Program-made: the position numbers and the translations under genes | Shown: in pieces, positions 46,647-59,042 of the stretch | Layout: every line of letters starts with the position of its first letter | Position numbering within the stretch: position 1 is the first letter of the stretch | Assembly (NCBI GenBank): GCA_007922195.1 | Contig: ML681998.1 | Span: forward strand, 19,567,385-19,631,384 | DNA length: 64,000 nt | Reading direction: 5' to 3' | Origin: Podocnemis expansa | Lineage: Eukaryota; Chordata; Testudines; Podocnemididae | The notes under the pieces: model-generated | Told to the model about the DNA's origin: nothing | What the model saw: the letters and a program-made list of their open reading frames with translations, nothing else | Database searches by the model: none

Positions 46647-47465
46647 TATGGCTCTAATGCAAGGAAGATTACTTGTCTGTAATTCTGCATCATATAGGAT
46701 TCTCAGTAACCCAGAGTCTGGAGGGATGTGTGTAAAATGATACGTTATTTAGATTCTATTTGTTTATATTCCTTGCTAGTTTGCATCCTTTATTTAAAGT
46801 ATGTGTTGGCTGTGTTGTGACCTCTTGATTCTAATGCTGCTCAGGATTTGGTGGAATGATTTGGCCATCAAAGTACATGCAGTTAGTGTGCACTGACCTT
46901 TTGTAGACTAACCACTATCATAAGAAGGCCAACAATTTTGAGCTGGGGAAGTTTCATCCTAGAAGCTATAAAAACTAAAGGAGAATTGCTGGTAGGTCAC
47001 CTCAGCCACTAAATCAAACTTCACAGAATGATTAAAAAACAAAAATAAAAAATAATAACCCTCCCCCTTGTTAATCTGAAGGGTATATTTTCTTAAAGAC
47101 TTAGGGCATGATGCCAGAATACATCATTGGATTTGTGTGTGCTAATCATAAGAAATGTAGCACCCTCATTCACTTGAAGGAAGTGTTTACAAAATTGTTA
47201 AACAGCACAATTTCTTGTCAGTTTCTGGAAATATTATTATAATAATAATAACAACACATTTTTTGGAATCTCAGGAGCAGAGTTCTTTGTAGTGGTGAAT
47301 TTGGAAACATAAATGTACAAAACCAGGAGCTGAGTTATTTCATTTACTAGGAATAAACAGTTCTTCAAAAAAATATTTATAGTGTAAACAAAGATTGTCT
47401 GTCCTGTTTGTTCTTTTATGAGTCCAGGTAAAGGAATAAAGATGGGTTGGTGTAATACAGTTAAA
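46647..47465. other. Intron, no gene seen
   Basis: AT-rich, short AAT repeat near 47235. Nothing recognised. Confidence 0.5.
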
Positions 47466-47470
47466 AAAAT

Positions 47471-47700
47471 ACAAACAAGGAGTCCTGTGGCACTTAAAGA
47501 CTAACAAATTTATTTATTGCATGATCTTTCATGGGAAAAAATCCCACTTCATCACATTCTTTGAGAAGACTTCTTCAAAGTATCTGACAAAGTAAGATTT
47601 TCTCCCATGAAAGCTCATGCAATAAATAAATTTTGTTAGTCTTCAAGTGCCACAGGACTCCTTATTTGTTTTACTGAACTAGACTAACACGGCTGCCCTT
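47471..47700. repeat. Head-to-head PLE tails
   Basis: Left arm 47471-47549 (minus-facing) and right arm 47590-47669 (plus-facing) are complementary over about 80 bp, with a 40-nt middle that itself contains CTTTGAGAAG / CTTCTTCAAAG. The right tail continues to CTGAACTAGACTAACACGG. The left core has GTGATGA and GAAA, the right CTGACAA and GAAA. Confidence 0.92.
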
Positions 47701-48916
47701 TCAAAACAGTCAAAAAATGTTTCTTGCAGGTAGAGTGGTCACACTTAAGTTCTATGATTTAAAAGACTTTATCATTTTCAGTAACACTCATTACCTATAT
47801 AGTGGGGAAACTCACTGGAAATGGAGAACTCCTTAAAATGTTTCAACTTTAACCAATCGCACACTGACAGTTTCAACAGCAATATTGAAATAGCACAAGA
47901 CTGTTTGCATAAAGGTAAATGTGAGAATGTGAACACTAAAACAAATGTAAAGTAGTCACCTCTTTAATTGTACAATTCCGTTTTCAACAGAATTAAGTGC
48001 TTAATTGAACACCTAAGTTTAGGCAGTGTATTTGCAAGTGTAAGTAACTGAGCTATCAAAAATCTTTTTCATTTATAAAGCTTTATTCTTCATTGAAACC
48101 AAATTCATTGACTGATGAATAGTTTTTATTGAAATAATTTTGAATATTTTTTGTTTTCTGAAATGTGCTTATTGATAAGTTTTTAGATAGCTGAAAAGAC
48201 AGCCTTCCCAGGAAAAATATGGCATTATTAATACAGCAATATATTTTTATAAATATGTGAAGAGAAAAAAACATAAGATAATACAGAATAATGACTATCC
48301 TAAAAATAAATAGTAAATGGTTGGGGACAAATATTTTATAATTTACATCTATGATCAAACTCTGATATTTATTATGACCTACTTAGTGATTGGCATGTAG
48401 ATACATCACTATTAGTCTCTTATTTCCAATTTCATTAGCCTACAATCCTACAAAGGGATTTGTCCACAAAGAATGCCAATGACTTCAAGCCAACGGGTTT
48501 CTGTGCAAGGGTTTCATTCATGCTGATAGTCTGCAGATTAGGACCTAATGCACCTTGTGCCACAGCCTGCATTTTTTACTCTCATGAGCGCCACTGACTA
48601 ATTGTTTTAACAAGATAGGTGGAATTTGAACGCTAAATTGTTTTTATTAAAATAATTTTCTTTGTGCATGTATTTATACTTTGATGTATGTAAAATGCAT
48701 TCTTTTAAAATTTTACTTATAAACAATTTCAAGGAAAGTAACAAAATAGCGTACTTTTCACCATATACTCTATACTCTTCATAATTAGAAGAAATAAAAG
48801 CTGTATTTGAGTCAACTTATTTGAAATTTGTTTTTTTTATCTTTTGTTTATTTATTTATTTATTTATTTGTTTATTTAACTAACAAATTCTATTGCCTGG
48901 TTTCAGTATGGAAGTA
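47701..48916 (+). other. RIMS2 intron, repeat-poor stretch before the microexon
   Basis: No transposon recognised. A (TTTA)n run lies at 48845-48878. The lack of repeats is in keeping with conserved intron flanks of a regulated exon, but conservation cannot be judged here. Confidence 0.5.
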
Positions 48917-48978
48917 ACTTTTTCCTTCTTTGTCTTTTTCTGTCCTTTCTCTCTCGCTTTCATGGATATGAACTTCAG
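48917..48978 (+). promoter_or_regulatory. Polypyrimidine tract and acceptor of candidate microexon
   Basis: A long C/T tract (CTTTTTCCTTCTTTGTC and onward, with runs of TCTCTC) occupies about 48920-48955 and is followed by CATGGATATGAACTTCAG. Very long tracts of this kind are typical upstream of neuronal microexons, which cannot be defined by exon enhancers. The only comparable acceptor in the window is that of the 36252 exon. Confidence 0.55.
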
Positions 48979-48990
48979 GAAGATAAAGTG
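48979..48990 (+). CDS. RIMS2: Candidate RIMS2 microexon (12 nt, Glu-Asp-Lys-Val)
   Basis: GAAGATAAAGTG follows a strong acceptor (AACTTCAG, AG at 48977-48978) and precedes GTTAGAG, a usable donor. It keeps the frame of the 36252 exon, which ends on a codon boundary at ...SNK, and would insert EDKV before the expected VMWVCNLC of the next exon. RIM1 proteins, as I recall them, read SNNEDKVVMWVC at this point, so the insert has a paralogue precedent. A 9-nt version (EDK, donor GTGGTT) is also possible but its donor is weaker. The insert falls between the sixth and last cysteine pairs of the zinc finger and would change its loop. It is inferred from splice signals, frame and paralogue wording only. 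Confidence 0.6.
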
Positions 48991-51900
48991 GTTAGAGCCT
49001 TTTTTCTGTTTAATTATTTACTTTTATGAGTATTTTTGATGCTAAAGGCTAGATTTTGCCCTCACTTATAAATGTACAATTCCCACTGAAATCAAAAGGA
49101 GTTGCTTTGTTTAAGTGAGAGCAGAAATGGCCCTAATTTTTTTTAAGATGAATAATATTAAAACATGTAAGACTTTAAAGTGTAGATACTATGCATGAAA
49201 ATTCCTCTGTGTTAGAAAACTTATGAGCATGCACTTGATTTCCCTTCTTTAATTTCACAATATGATATGTGTGCAGTTTTAAAAAAACAAAGAAAATGGA
49301 TAATTGGTGAAAAATTCATATTTTTCTTCCAAAAAGTATTTTACAACAATTTTACAACTTAAGCAGCATGTATTTGTTTGTTCACAGTGATGGCTATGAT
49401 TGTATTATGAACATCTGCACTGTTAAAATTTACTTCTTTAATACTTTTTATTCTTCTGATTTTGATGGAATGACAGCTCAAAACTTTGGATTTTTTCACA
49501 GTAATTCAAAATATTAATCACTATCATCAAGAAAACATGTCTGCCCTAAACGTTTAAAGATGAACAATTCACTAGAAACTATTTGGTCCCTTCCAACCCT
49601 ATGATTCTATTCTATTCTATCCTTATAGTACTGTGGAGTTAGGACTTTAGTATTTATTAATTTATTTATTGTTCTTCAATCTAAATTGTGGGCATGTGTC
49701 ATCCATGAGCCCTGGTGCACATTTTGTGTTGAGTACAATGTTGAAAGAATGTTAAAAGTTATGCATGCCACCAATATTTTGCTAATTTGTTTTATAAATA
49801 CCAAACCAAAGTATCTTCTTAAAGTAGTAATTATATTCTAGTTATGTTTAGGAGATGATGTGTAAGACAGAATATGAATATGCCTGGAGAGCTTTAAACG
49901 TTTATTGAAAGGAATTAAACTTCATTTAAAAAACAAATACAAACAAAAAAACAACCTTACTAGACTAAATCTCCTTTCCCATGAAAGTGACTGTAACATA
50001 TTCTAAAACTAACTGCAGATATACAAACTTTTGTCCTCTAGTATTTAGCAATTAAATCTGTCACTTGTGAGCTAAAAACTTCTTTTCAGTTTACAGGTAT
50101 CCAGATGGGGCACACAGAGTTAAAACTGTCATTTAAATAAATGAGAGTGTGCTGCCACTATTCATTGTGAGCTGATTCAAGCTTCATAGACTATGCAAAT
50201 CTGTGGGTATCCTGTGGTGTGTCAGTTGACTCAAGACAGTGGAGCTCAAGTTACAGGGCTGTTTCATAGTGGTGTGATATTTGGGCTCAGGCTACAGCCT
50301 GGGCTCTGGGACCTTCCCTCCTCACAAGGTCTCAGATTTTGGGTTCCAACCTGAGCCAAAACATCTGTGCAGCAGTTTTGCGGCTTTACAGCACAAACCC
50401 CATGAGCACAGGTCAGCTGTCGTGGGCTAGCTGCAAGTATTTAAGTGCGGTGACAGACCATTTTGGTGTGATTTAGAAATACTGTACATTTCTTCAAACA
50501 TAGTCCATGAGCTGCACGATCACTTATTATTTATGCAGCACCTGTGAGTGCTAGGTATGTAACAGATCACTAAAAGAAACTTGTCACCCTGAAGAGCTTA
50601 GAATGTAAGGCTGGTCTTGAAGCTAGTCACATACCAGTCATTACCAGTTGCAGTCAACAGAACCTCTCACATCTAATAAAGTATTTTTTGTGCATATACT
50701 TACAGAATCAAGCTCTAAATTTAGTCAGATAGTAAGCCCTATGTTAGTAATAAACTATGCAGTGAAGGGGATTAAGGATGCATGAATACCTGGGTTTATG
50801 ATATATGTGTCATGATGGTTACATTTTTGTAGATGTGAATTTTGGGAGCTATTAATATTTAGATCAGCTTTTGATGCTTAGTGATTGCATCTGAAACTGC
50901 TGTAAATAGTATTCAGGTTTACTGATTTAGAGTTGTATATTTAGAAACAATGAAGGTAGAGACCTGAATGCATATTTGGGGCCAGAATCTTGCTGCCTTG
51001 ATGCACTGTGAGTGTGTGAGCAAAGAAAACAGAAAGCTTTCCTTCCATGTGTATCTGTGCAGAGAACAGTAGGAATCTTGGTTTTGCATCCTGTAATGTT
51101 AACAGTGCAGCTGTATTCCTCAGCATTTTGCACTCAAACACCAACAAAATGGATATGCTGAACAATGTTTGGCTTTTATGTGATGTACAAGATATGGAGT
51201 ATCTTAATGTTTTACTAACATGGAAAAGTCATGTTGTTTGTTGTCCCTTATTTTCCAGTACTAACAAATGTGGGATAAAATTATGTTGCATCCAATATCA
51301 TTAGGTACATGTTTTATTTTTGGTAACTGTAATGTGGTATTTTTAACTCAGAACATTTTCAAATATAGCTACAGATATTGGGGAGGTTAATAGCTAAACA
51401 CTGACTACTTGGCTAAGCACTGTGGAAACTCCTTCCATAGCTGAATCCGCATCACTCAGATCCTGCAGAGATGGGAAACAAAGAAACAATCCACCATGTC
51501 TATACCATAGAGATTCTGTCAGTGAGGACAGGATTTCAAGAGATGTGCTGGGGCATTGCTGACTATGCAGTGTGTGTAGCAGTTATTTTCCAGTCAGTGT
51601 ATGCTGTTGATAGGAGCACATGCAGCAATTTAAATGGGGGCTGAACATGGCAGAATGTTTCCATGTCCTTGAATATGTATGGTTCAGATTCAGTTAGATG
51701 TACCTAGTAAGGCACTCATGCATTAAAGGTGATTCCTGTTATTCATATGGTGGATGAGGCTCTCCATGTATTTCTATTTCCTTTTATTATACACGCTCCA
51801 CCTCCTTTAAACCATTGTTTCCACACATTGTACTTCATGTGCACATTTTTGCTGTTGTTGGTCTAGTGAGAAAAGCTGAAAAGGAAAATCAAAAAGTTAG

Positions 51901-52000
51901 AAAGGAAAAATAAATCCCAGCCATGCCCTGGTCTTATATCATTGGATATAGGAAAATATGGTTGCCAAATGGAGGATCAAATCTGTAGGGAAAAAATGAT
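48991..52000 (+). other. RIMS2 intron, one CR1 tail
   Basis: 49575-49622 (GGTCCCTTCCAACCCTATG then ATTCT repeats) is a CR1 3' terminus on the plus strand. The rest shows no exon or transposon I can name. Confidence 0.55.
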
Positions 52001-52314
52001 CTTGTCACCTTTGAGTGATGGTCCCTATATGGAGTCCAACCTGGGTGCACATGCATACCATGTGCTGGGACTGGAAGGTTATAATAATAGTATCTGTTGA
52101 ACTACATTTGAACTATGTGTCCCTTTGTGCCCTTGGCCATGCAGATTGTGCTTCTCTAATTCCTTCTTACATGGCCTGAGTGAGAACCTCTGTTCCTTTG
52201 TGCTTTTAACTTAGCTAAGAGGATGAATTTATCCATTCCTCCTCTCTTGCATATAGTTATAGACAGGCTTTTCTTGTTTTGTAGCATGTTTTTAGTACTG
52301 TAATTAGTTAGTTT

Positions 52315-52354
52315 CTTCTTCAAGTATCATCCCTCTGGATGATACTTGAAGAAG
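52315..52354. repeat. Perfect 18-bp inverted repeat, 4-nt loop
   Basis: CTTCTTCAAGTATCATCC, loop CTCT, then the exact complement. It is followed by a 33-bp tandem duplication (CATTTCCACTG at 52361 and 52394). Confidence 0.95.
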
Positions 52355-52833
52355 TATCATCATTTCCACTGTAGGTCCAGTGATGTCCCCCTACATTTCC
52401 ACTGTGGGTCCAGTGATGTCTCCGTGCCTGGGATTAGAGATCTTTGGTAGCAGCGCCTGTTTGGCCACACATGCTATATGGTGCTGTGCAGTCTAACTGC
52501 CCTCAGTTTCTTTTCAAGTGGTCTTGATCCAGGACAGAATTTGCAGTAGAGCCCTTCATATACCTGTAGTGCTTTTAGTTATATTAGTGATTCTACTGCA
52601 AGTTCCTAGTACCTGTTTCCTTTATTTTTCTCTCCTGTCACCTCCCTCCCCCAAAAAACAGTGTTTATTTTCCTTTGCTCTTTCCTCCCTATTGCTGTTT
52701 AGATTAGCGTAAGTTTCCTTTTTACGCTCTTCTACACAAGGAGGTTCTCCCGAACAAATCCCAGATGAGGTGGCCAAAAAATTGGACCTGCCTGTCTGCA
52801 AAGTGTACTTCTCTATAGGGTTCCATTGCAGGA

Positions 52834-53118
52834 TTGCCAATTACCAGGGTCTCCTGGAAAAAATATCTTTACAATTATAATAAGCTGGCAGAATTTAAAG
52901 ACTCTGTTGCACTAGACCAGCAGCAACTGCTCCAGGATGAAGGGCATGCCACGGCCAAAGTAGGCACACAGACCATGGTGGATACCATGAATATGGCCTC
53001 CCATTCACTGACTACTGGCATGGTGCTGCACTGCAATTCTTGGTTGCAGTGCTCAAGGGTTTGCCAAGGAGGTGCAAACTACTGTAGAAAACTCACACTT
53101 CAATTCTTAAAAGACTGA
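52834..53118 (+). pseudogene. DIRS gag remnant
   Basis: NYNKLAEFKDSVALDQQQLL, QDEGHATAKVGTQTMVDTMN, CNSWLQCSRV follow the gag wording FxDxLPxxxxxxxxxLxxEG...AxDAADxA...RxxxWL. Open for 94 codons, then lost. Confidence 0.65.
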
Positions 53119-54189
53119 TGACTCCTTGCATTCGCTAAAGAACTTTGTTCCTTTGCCATATTCGCTCCTGTTCCGAGACACTGACAGCAATGCCAGCCAT
53201 ACCATCTCTGCTGGTTGGTACTCTACCCAATTGGTGTCAACATGTGCAGGAGGCACCTCATCCCTGGCAATGCTGCCAAAGGCAACACTACCTCACCTTG
53301 GCCATTTCTTCATCCATCCTGTAACAGTCACCCAAACATAAGTTTTAATGTTCATTCTGGGAGCCAAGACCCTCTCCCCACTCCTCTAGTGCCCCATGTC
53401 ATCTTTGAGGGCAATCCTTCCCCTTTCATTCACAACTGGGGCAAGATCACCAGTTGGGTACTGGAGGTTCTGTACCATGAATATGCTATAGAATTCCTGT
53501 CGGTTACACCTCACTGTCCCTAGTGACTGCTTCTTGGCGACACTCTCCATCTCTTCCAACATGAGGTCAATATTCTTCTCAATGGCACCATAGAGCCCCA
53601 CCAGTTTTGATTTACAAATCTTCTGATACTGTCAGCCTATGCTGTGCTCTGTCTCTGCACTCTACCATCTCTCCTAATGTAAAACCAGAGTCATGTGCAT
53701 TGTCCCAACTCTGACTCTCTTCACCTTATAGCATGGATTTTGGATTGAGTTTGAAGATAGACAAGGATGCTGCAGTCCCACCCAGCATATCATTACTTAA
53801 AGCATATGGGTCTCCACCAGTGCATGCTATCAAGCAAAGTGCTTTGTTTCCTGGGCTCACTGCTGCCAGTACCCACTAACTATAATATTCATACCTACCA
53901 TCCTCACCTATCTACTTGAACTCAAACCTTTTGTCTTAGCCCTTAGCTCCATCCAAGTCTACTTCACAGCACAAAGTACCTTTATTCCCCTGGTGGATAG
54001 CACTTCCATCTTCACATGCTATAGTACTAACTGCCTCCTAAAAGGATTAATCAATGCCTTCTCACTTGTCCTCAAACCCACACCATCCAGGGACCTTAAT
54101 TTCATTCTCTCCGCTCTCAAAAGCTACCCTTTCAGCTCCTGGCAAAGCTCTCCTTTTCTGATCTCCCCATGAGAGTGATCTTAATAGGC

Positions 54190-54480
54190 ATCACATCAGC
54201 TAGATGGGTCAACTAACTAGTGACCATGAAGGCCAATTCTCTCTGCACTATCATCCACAGAGATAAGATTTCCTTGTATTTCCACCCTAAATTCTTCCCT
54301 AAGGTGGTGTCAGAGTTCCACCTGAATCAGAGTATTCACCTCCCAGTCTTCTGCCCCAAACCCATGGCTCCCTCAGAGACAGAATCCTCCATTTTCTTGA
54401 TGTCAGCTGTGTCCTTGTGTTTCACCTCCATTCAACTCATGCTTCACTGTAACCTTCATCTCTATTGCTAACCAATGAGA
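54190..54480 (+). pseudogene. DIRS tyrosine recombinase remnant
   Basis: After a frame break at ARWVN, the frame reads TMKANSLCTIIHRDKISLYF, HPKFFPKVVSEFHLNQSIHL and PVFCPKPMAPSETES. PKVVSEFHxNQxIxLPVFCPKP is a phrase I associate with DIRS recombinases of sauropsids. The C-terminal HxxR and Tyr are not seen in frame. Confidence 0.7.
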
Positions 54481-55169
54481 GTTCCACACCTTCTGCTCCC
54501 AGTGCATTTCTGAATGGGTCTCCAGGTGCAATCATGAATGCTATACCCTCTTCAAAGTCATGCTACCTGACATCATCATGGCACATTTGATCCAGGCTCA
54601 AGCGCTCATGTCAGCATCCATAGTCAATGTCTCTTGGTAAGACACTTGGCATACCAAGATGTTATGCTCTATACACACGTTCAACACACGCTATGCTATC
54701 ACATGTGCAATAACTGCAGATGCTGCCAGGGGCCATACTGTGCTACACATCATGCTCCTGAGTGCAACCTCATGCCCATATCCGTGCTGGTCACTGCTTG
54801 TTATTCACCCACCTTAGAATTCATATAAGGACCATCACTCAAAGAAGAAGAGAAAGTTACTTATCTGTAACTGGATGTTCTTCAAGATGTGTGGTCCCTA
54901 TTTGCATTCCAACACCCACCCTCCATCCCCTCTGCTTAGGCTTCCACAGCTTAACAGTAAGAGTGATTTGGAGAGGCATCGACCCACAAGGCATTTTGTA
55001 ACCCTGGCTGTGAGTATGAGGGGACACATGGCGCACATGCAGATCAATAGACACTGCTATTAAAACCTTCCAGCTACAACATATTGCGTGCATTCAGTCC
55101 AATGTGGGCACACAAATAGGGACCATGCACCTCAAAGAACATCCAATTATGGGTAAGTAACTTCCTCTT

Positions 55170-55575
55170 CCACTTTCTAAAACTGCAAGGCAACCATTGA
55201 CAAGTAAAACAATTTGGAAGTAGTTGACAGAGTTACTTAATTAAAATAATTTATTTAGTTAAAGGTTTTCAAACTGCTTTGGACTTTTTTAATGTTAAAA
55301 GCACTACAGAATTTCTGAATTCTTTGGATTTCAGTTAATATTATCGTACTTTGATCATTAGAATTATAATTGACTATTTTGTGAGAAATGAAAAGTCTTA
55401 ACTTTTAAGTCTAAATTGAACTGAAATACAGCCATTTGAAGTGGAAATCCATCAGCTTCGTGAAACAACTCACACAGATTTAGACAGACATCATCTTCCT
55501 TTCCACATGCAAATAATTGGACATTATACCTAATGGACTGTAGATAAAAAAATCCTTTACAATCAACATATTGCA
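55170..55575. other. Intron, no gene seen
   Basis: AT-rich spacer between DIRS copy C and the Penelope-like element. Confidence 0.5.
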
Positions 55576-57707
55576 CAGACTACAGTGAGAGATTATGCCA
55601 CACACTCTCACAGAAACTTAGAAACCACCCGATTAGTGTCCCATACAGCAAACCAAAGAAAATTAAAAATGAACTCTCAACACTGGAATCACTCATTCAA
55701 AAGCAACCTACAAAGCATTCCTCCTCATGGCTGGACTTCACAAAAAAGAGAACATCCATCTACAACACTCATTTGGCTTTCCTACAGAATTAGAAAAATA
55801 CCAAACTGTCTAAACTACTATGAACCACAAGGGACAACAACAGCAACACCTTCAACCCACTCAACAGCATTGCTAATCTTTCATGCTACACTCTTCCTCC
55901 AGCAGAGGAATGTGTGCTGTCTCAGGGACTTTCCTTCTGCCCCTCAACCCCCACACATAAGATAAAATTCTGCAGTGACCTGCAAGACTATTTTTGCTGT
56001 CTTAAACTCAAGAAATATTTCCATCACACCAGCTATCTCCAGAGTGACCTACAAATACTTCCTCCCAACATTGCAAGAAGAAATATTCTTCATGGATTCT
56101 TCCTGATGGTCAGACGACAGACTAGAATTCTCCATTGATTGTTTCTGCCATCGTCCAAAGGCTGAAATAGTGGACGAACAACATCCCTTACACCATAACC
56201 TTAGCCATGCAGAATTCAATGCAATCCACTGTGTCAGAAATAACTGACATAATTATTAAGGAGGCTGACAAAGGAGATGCTGTTGTCACTGTGAATAAAT
56301 TGGATTATGATCAGGAGTTTATAAACAACTCTCCAACACAATGTTCTAAAAACCACTTTTATCTGACCCACTGACTAATACCAAAAGGAACTACACCACC
56401 TACTCAAGAAACTCCTCAAGCAGTACAGGAACAAATGAAGACAGACACACCACCAGAACCCTGACTTGCGATATTCTATCTACTACCTAAAATCCATAAA
56501 AAGGAAACCCTGGACACCCTATCATCTCAGGCATTGGCACTCTTATGGGAGGCTTATCTGGCTATATGAACTCCTTCCTCAGACCCTATGCTCTCAACAG
56601 TTCTAGCTATATTCGAGACACCATGGACTTCCATGAGAAAAATCCAATCCGATGGTGAGCTTTCAGAAAACACCATCTTGGCCACTATGAACATAGAAGC
56701 TCTTTACACCAACATCCCACATAAGGATGGATGACAAGGTATTAGAAGGACCATAATAGATGATGCCACAGCACACCTCATGGCTGAACTTTGTGACTTT
56801 GTATTCACCCACAACCATTTCAGATTTGAGGATAATTGATATCTTCAAGTCGGCAGCACTGTTATGGGTCCCCACATGGCCCCACAGTATGCCAACATTT
56901 TTATGGCCAACTTAGAACAGTGTTTCCTCAAGTCTCTTCCCAAAGCTCCTCTCCTCTACTTATGCCACATTGATTACATATTCATCATCTGGATCCACAC
57001 TAGGGATGCCCTTAAAGATATCCACAGAGATTTCAACAATTTCTATTCTGCTATTAAACTTTGCCTGGAACACTCCATACAGGAGTTCTGTATTCTGGAC
57101 ACTACAATACAAATTTGGGATGGACTCACAAGCACCACCGTATTCTGAAAACATACTGATCACTATAGTTACCTACATCCTTGAATTTTCATCCAAAACA
57201 CACCACACGATCTGTTGTCTACAGCCAAGCCCTAAGACATACACATTTGCTCTGATCCCTCAGATAGAGACAGACACCTTCAGGATCTCTATCAAGCATT
57301 CTTAAAACTATAATACCCACCTGCGAAAGTGAAGAAATTGACGGAGCCAGGTGGGTACCCTGAAGTCAGCTACTACAGGAAAAACCCAAGAAAGAAAACA
57401 ACAGAACACCACTAGTCATCACTTACAACTCCCAAGTCTGACCTTTACAGCACATCATCAAGGATCTACAGCCTATTCTACAAGATGATCCCTCACTCTC
57501 TCAAGCCTTGGGAGACAGACCTCTCCTTGTTTACCTACCCACAACTACAGACCTAACAGCAGAACCAGTAAAGCAGGCACATATCCCTGCAACAAACGAC
57601 GCTGCCAATTTTGCCCACATACCTCCACAAAAGACACTATTACAGGACCTAATACAATCAGCTACTCCATCAGAGTGTCATTCACGTGCTCATCCACAAT
57701 GTGATTA

Positions 57708-58004
57708 ATGCCATTGTGTGCCAGAAATGCCCCCTCTGCCCTACATATTGGACAAACAGGAGAGTCTCTGTGTAAAAGAATAAATGGGCACAAACCGGAC
57801 ATCAGAAATCACAACATTCTAAAAGCAGTGGATAAGAATTTCAGTCTTCCTGATCACTCCATTGACAATTTACTAATTGCGGTGCTCAGACAGATGAATA
57901 CTAGATCAAGGCTTCAAACAGAAGCTGTGGAGATAAAATTCATTTGCAAATTTGATTGCATTACTTCAGGGCTTAATAAGGGCTTTGGATTTTTCTCTCA
58001 TTAA
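57708..58004 (+). pseudogene. GIY-YIG endonuclease domain of the PLE
   Basis: An open frame of 98 codons. IGQTG with R/K residues following (SLCKRINGHK) is the second half of the GIY-YIG core; YIG reads HIG here. EIKFIC supplies the late acidic position. It makes the first-strand nick in Penelope-like elements. Best preserved domain of this copy. Confidence 0.8.
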
Positions 58005-58163
58005 ACAGGTGATTTGACCTTATCTTCCTCTATATGCTGTTTCTCAGTGTTTGAATCTTTACAGCTGTTTTGATTTGCTGTTACAGTGTGACCTAATTCC
58101 ATGATTTACACTTCCCTGCATTTATTTCCTCCTATTCTTTAAGTTCTCCCAACTTCAAAGCAT

Positions 58164-58200
58164 CTGACAAAGTGGGATTTTCTCCCATGAAAGCTTATGC
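58164..58200 (+). ncRNA. Hammerhead-like core in PLE tail
   Basis: CTGACAA (one change from CUGANGA), stem GTGGGA/TCCCAT with TTTTC loop, GAAA (58189-58192), then GC-TTAT-GC as a possible short stem III. The U-H cleavage position is not clear after GC. Confidence 0.5.
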
Positions 58201-58943
58201 AATAAGTAAATTTGTTAGTCTTTAAGTGCCACAGGACTCCTCGTTTGTTTTACTGAAATTGTTTAAATAGATTAAAATTCAGGTAATTGAATTTCTTTTG
58301 CTTGAGTTTTCAGTGTTATCTCCCTGGGTAAATTACTCTGCTAAAAGCAGCACACACATACAAATATTATTAGAAATATGTGTTTAACTATTTGAAAATG
58401 CATGAGGGACCTAATTTAAAGATTAGGGTTTAAGTAAAAGTATTTGCAGTTAGATTTGTGGAAGATGTAATTTCACTGTAAACACTAGAAAAATGAATAA
58501 ATGTATTTGCTCTAATTGTGGACCTCCCTAATCTTTGGGCTGGAAATCAACTTAATTTAAACCTATATTCATACTTCTTATTAGCATCAATGGCTTCAAA
58601 GTAGCCATGAACACTTTAATAAAAGACAAACAAGCAAGCACCCTCACATAAGAAATCTTTGGAAACAAATGATGGCAGAAAGTGGTTACTCTGGGCAGAA
58701 ATAAGATTTTTCTGATTACAATATCATGTTTAGCTACAGTAATAATGGCTACAATAAACTACATAGTTTTGAATATTCTGGGTCTAAATATGTAAGTCCA
58801 TGCCTTTTTAAGGGCTGTTTTTCTTCTTACTTTCATAGATAGATCTCTTTAACTCAACCACTTGCGAACTTATAGCCTGATCAAAAGGCCATAAAAGTAA
58901 ATGGAAAGACTTCTATTGACTTCAACCAGATTTAGGTTTAGAG

Positions 58944-59042
58944 GTCTTCAAAGTATCTGTTGAAGTGAGATTTTCTCCAATGAAAGCTCATGCAATAAAT
59001 AAATTTGTTATGCTTTAAATGCCACAAGATTCCTTGTTTTTT
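58944..59042 (+). repeat. Solo PLE tail
   Basis: CTGTTGA, GTGAGATTTTCTCCAAT, GAAA, GCTCATGCAATAAATAAATT, then ATGCCACAAGATTCCTTG. Diverged, no coding part attached. Confidence 0.85.

Larger units (their letters stand above)
52010..55165 (+). mobile_element. DIRS-like retrotransposon, copy C
   Basis: Inverted terminal repeats: GGTCCCTATATGGAGTCCAA, GACTGGAAGGTTATAATAAT (52021-52100) match in reverse at 55060-55125. The right end carries AGTTACTTATCTGTAACTGG and GTTCTTCAAGATGTGTGGTC, the usual DIRS terminus. Gag remnant at 52834-53100, recombinase at 54200-54480. RT and RNase H not located with confidence. Confidence 0.82.
55580..58255 (+). mobile_element. Penelope-like element (Neptune type), plus strand, nearly full length
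   Basis: The longest PLE in the window. The N-terminal region (55580-56660) is broken into several frames. The RT core at 56864-57148 reads MGPHMAPQYANIFMANLEQ, LLYLCHIDYIFIIW and FCILDTTIQIW; the YxDD box is HIDY, so a catalytic Asp is lost. The linker at 57580-57700 precedes a GIY-YIG domain at 57708-58004 (ALHIGQTGESLCKRINGHKP, DHSIDNLLIAVL, EIKFICKFD). The tail at 58150-58255 includes CTGACAA, a six-pair stem, GAAA, GCTTATGC and GTGCCACAGGACTCC. No inverted tail was found at its left end. Confidence 0.88.
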
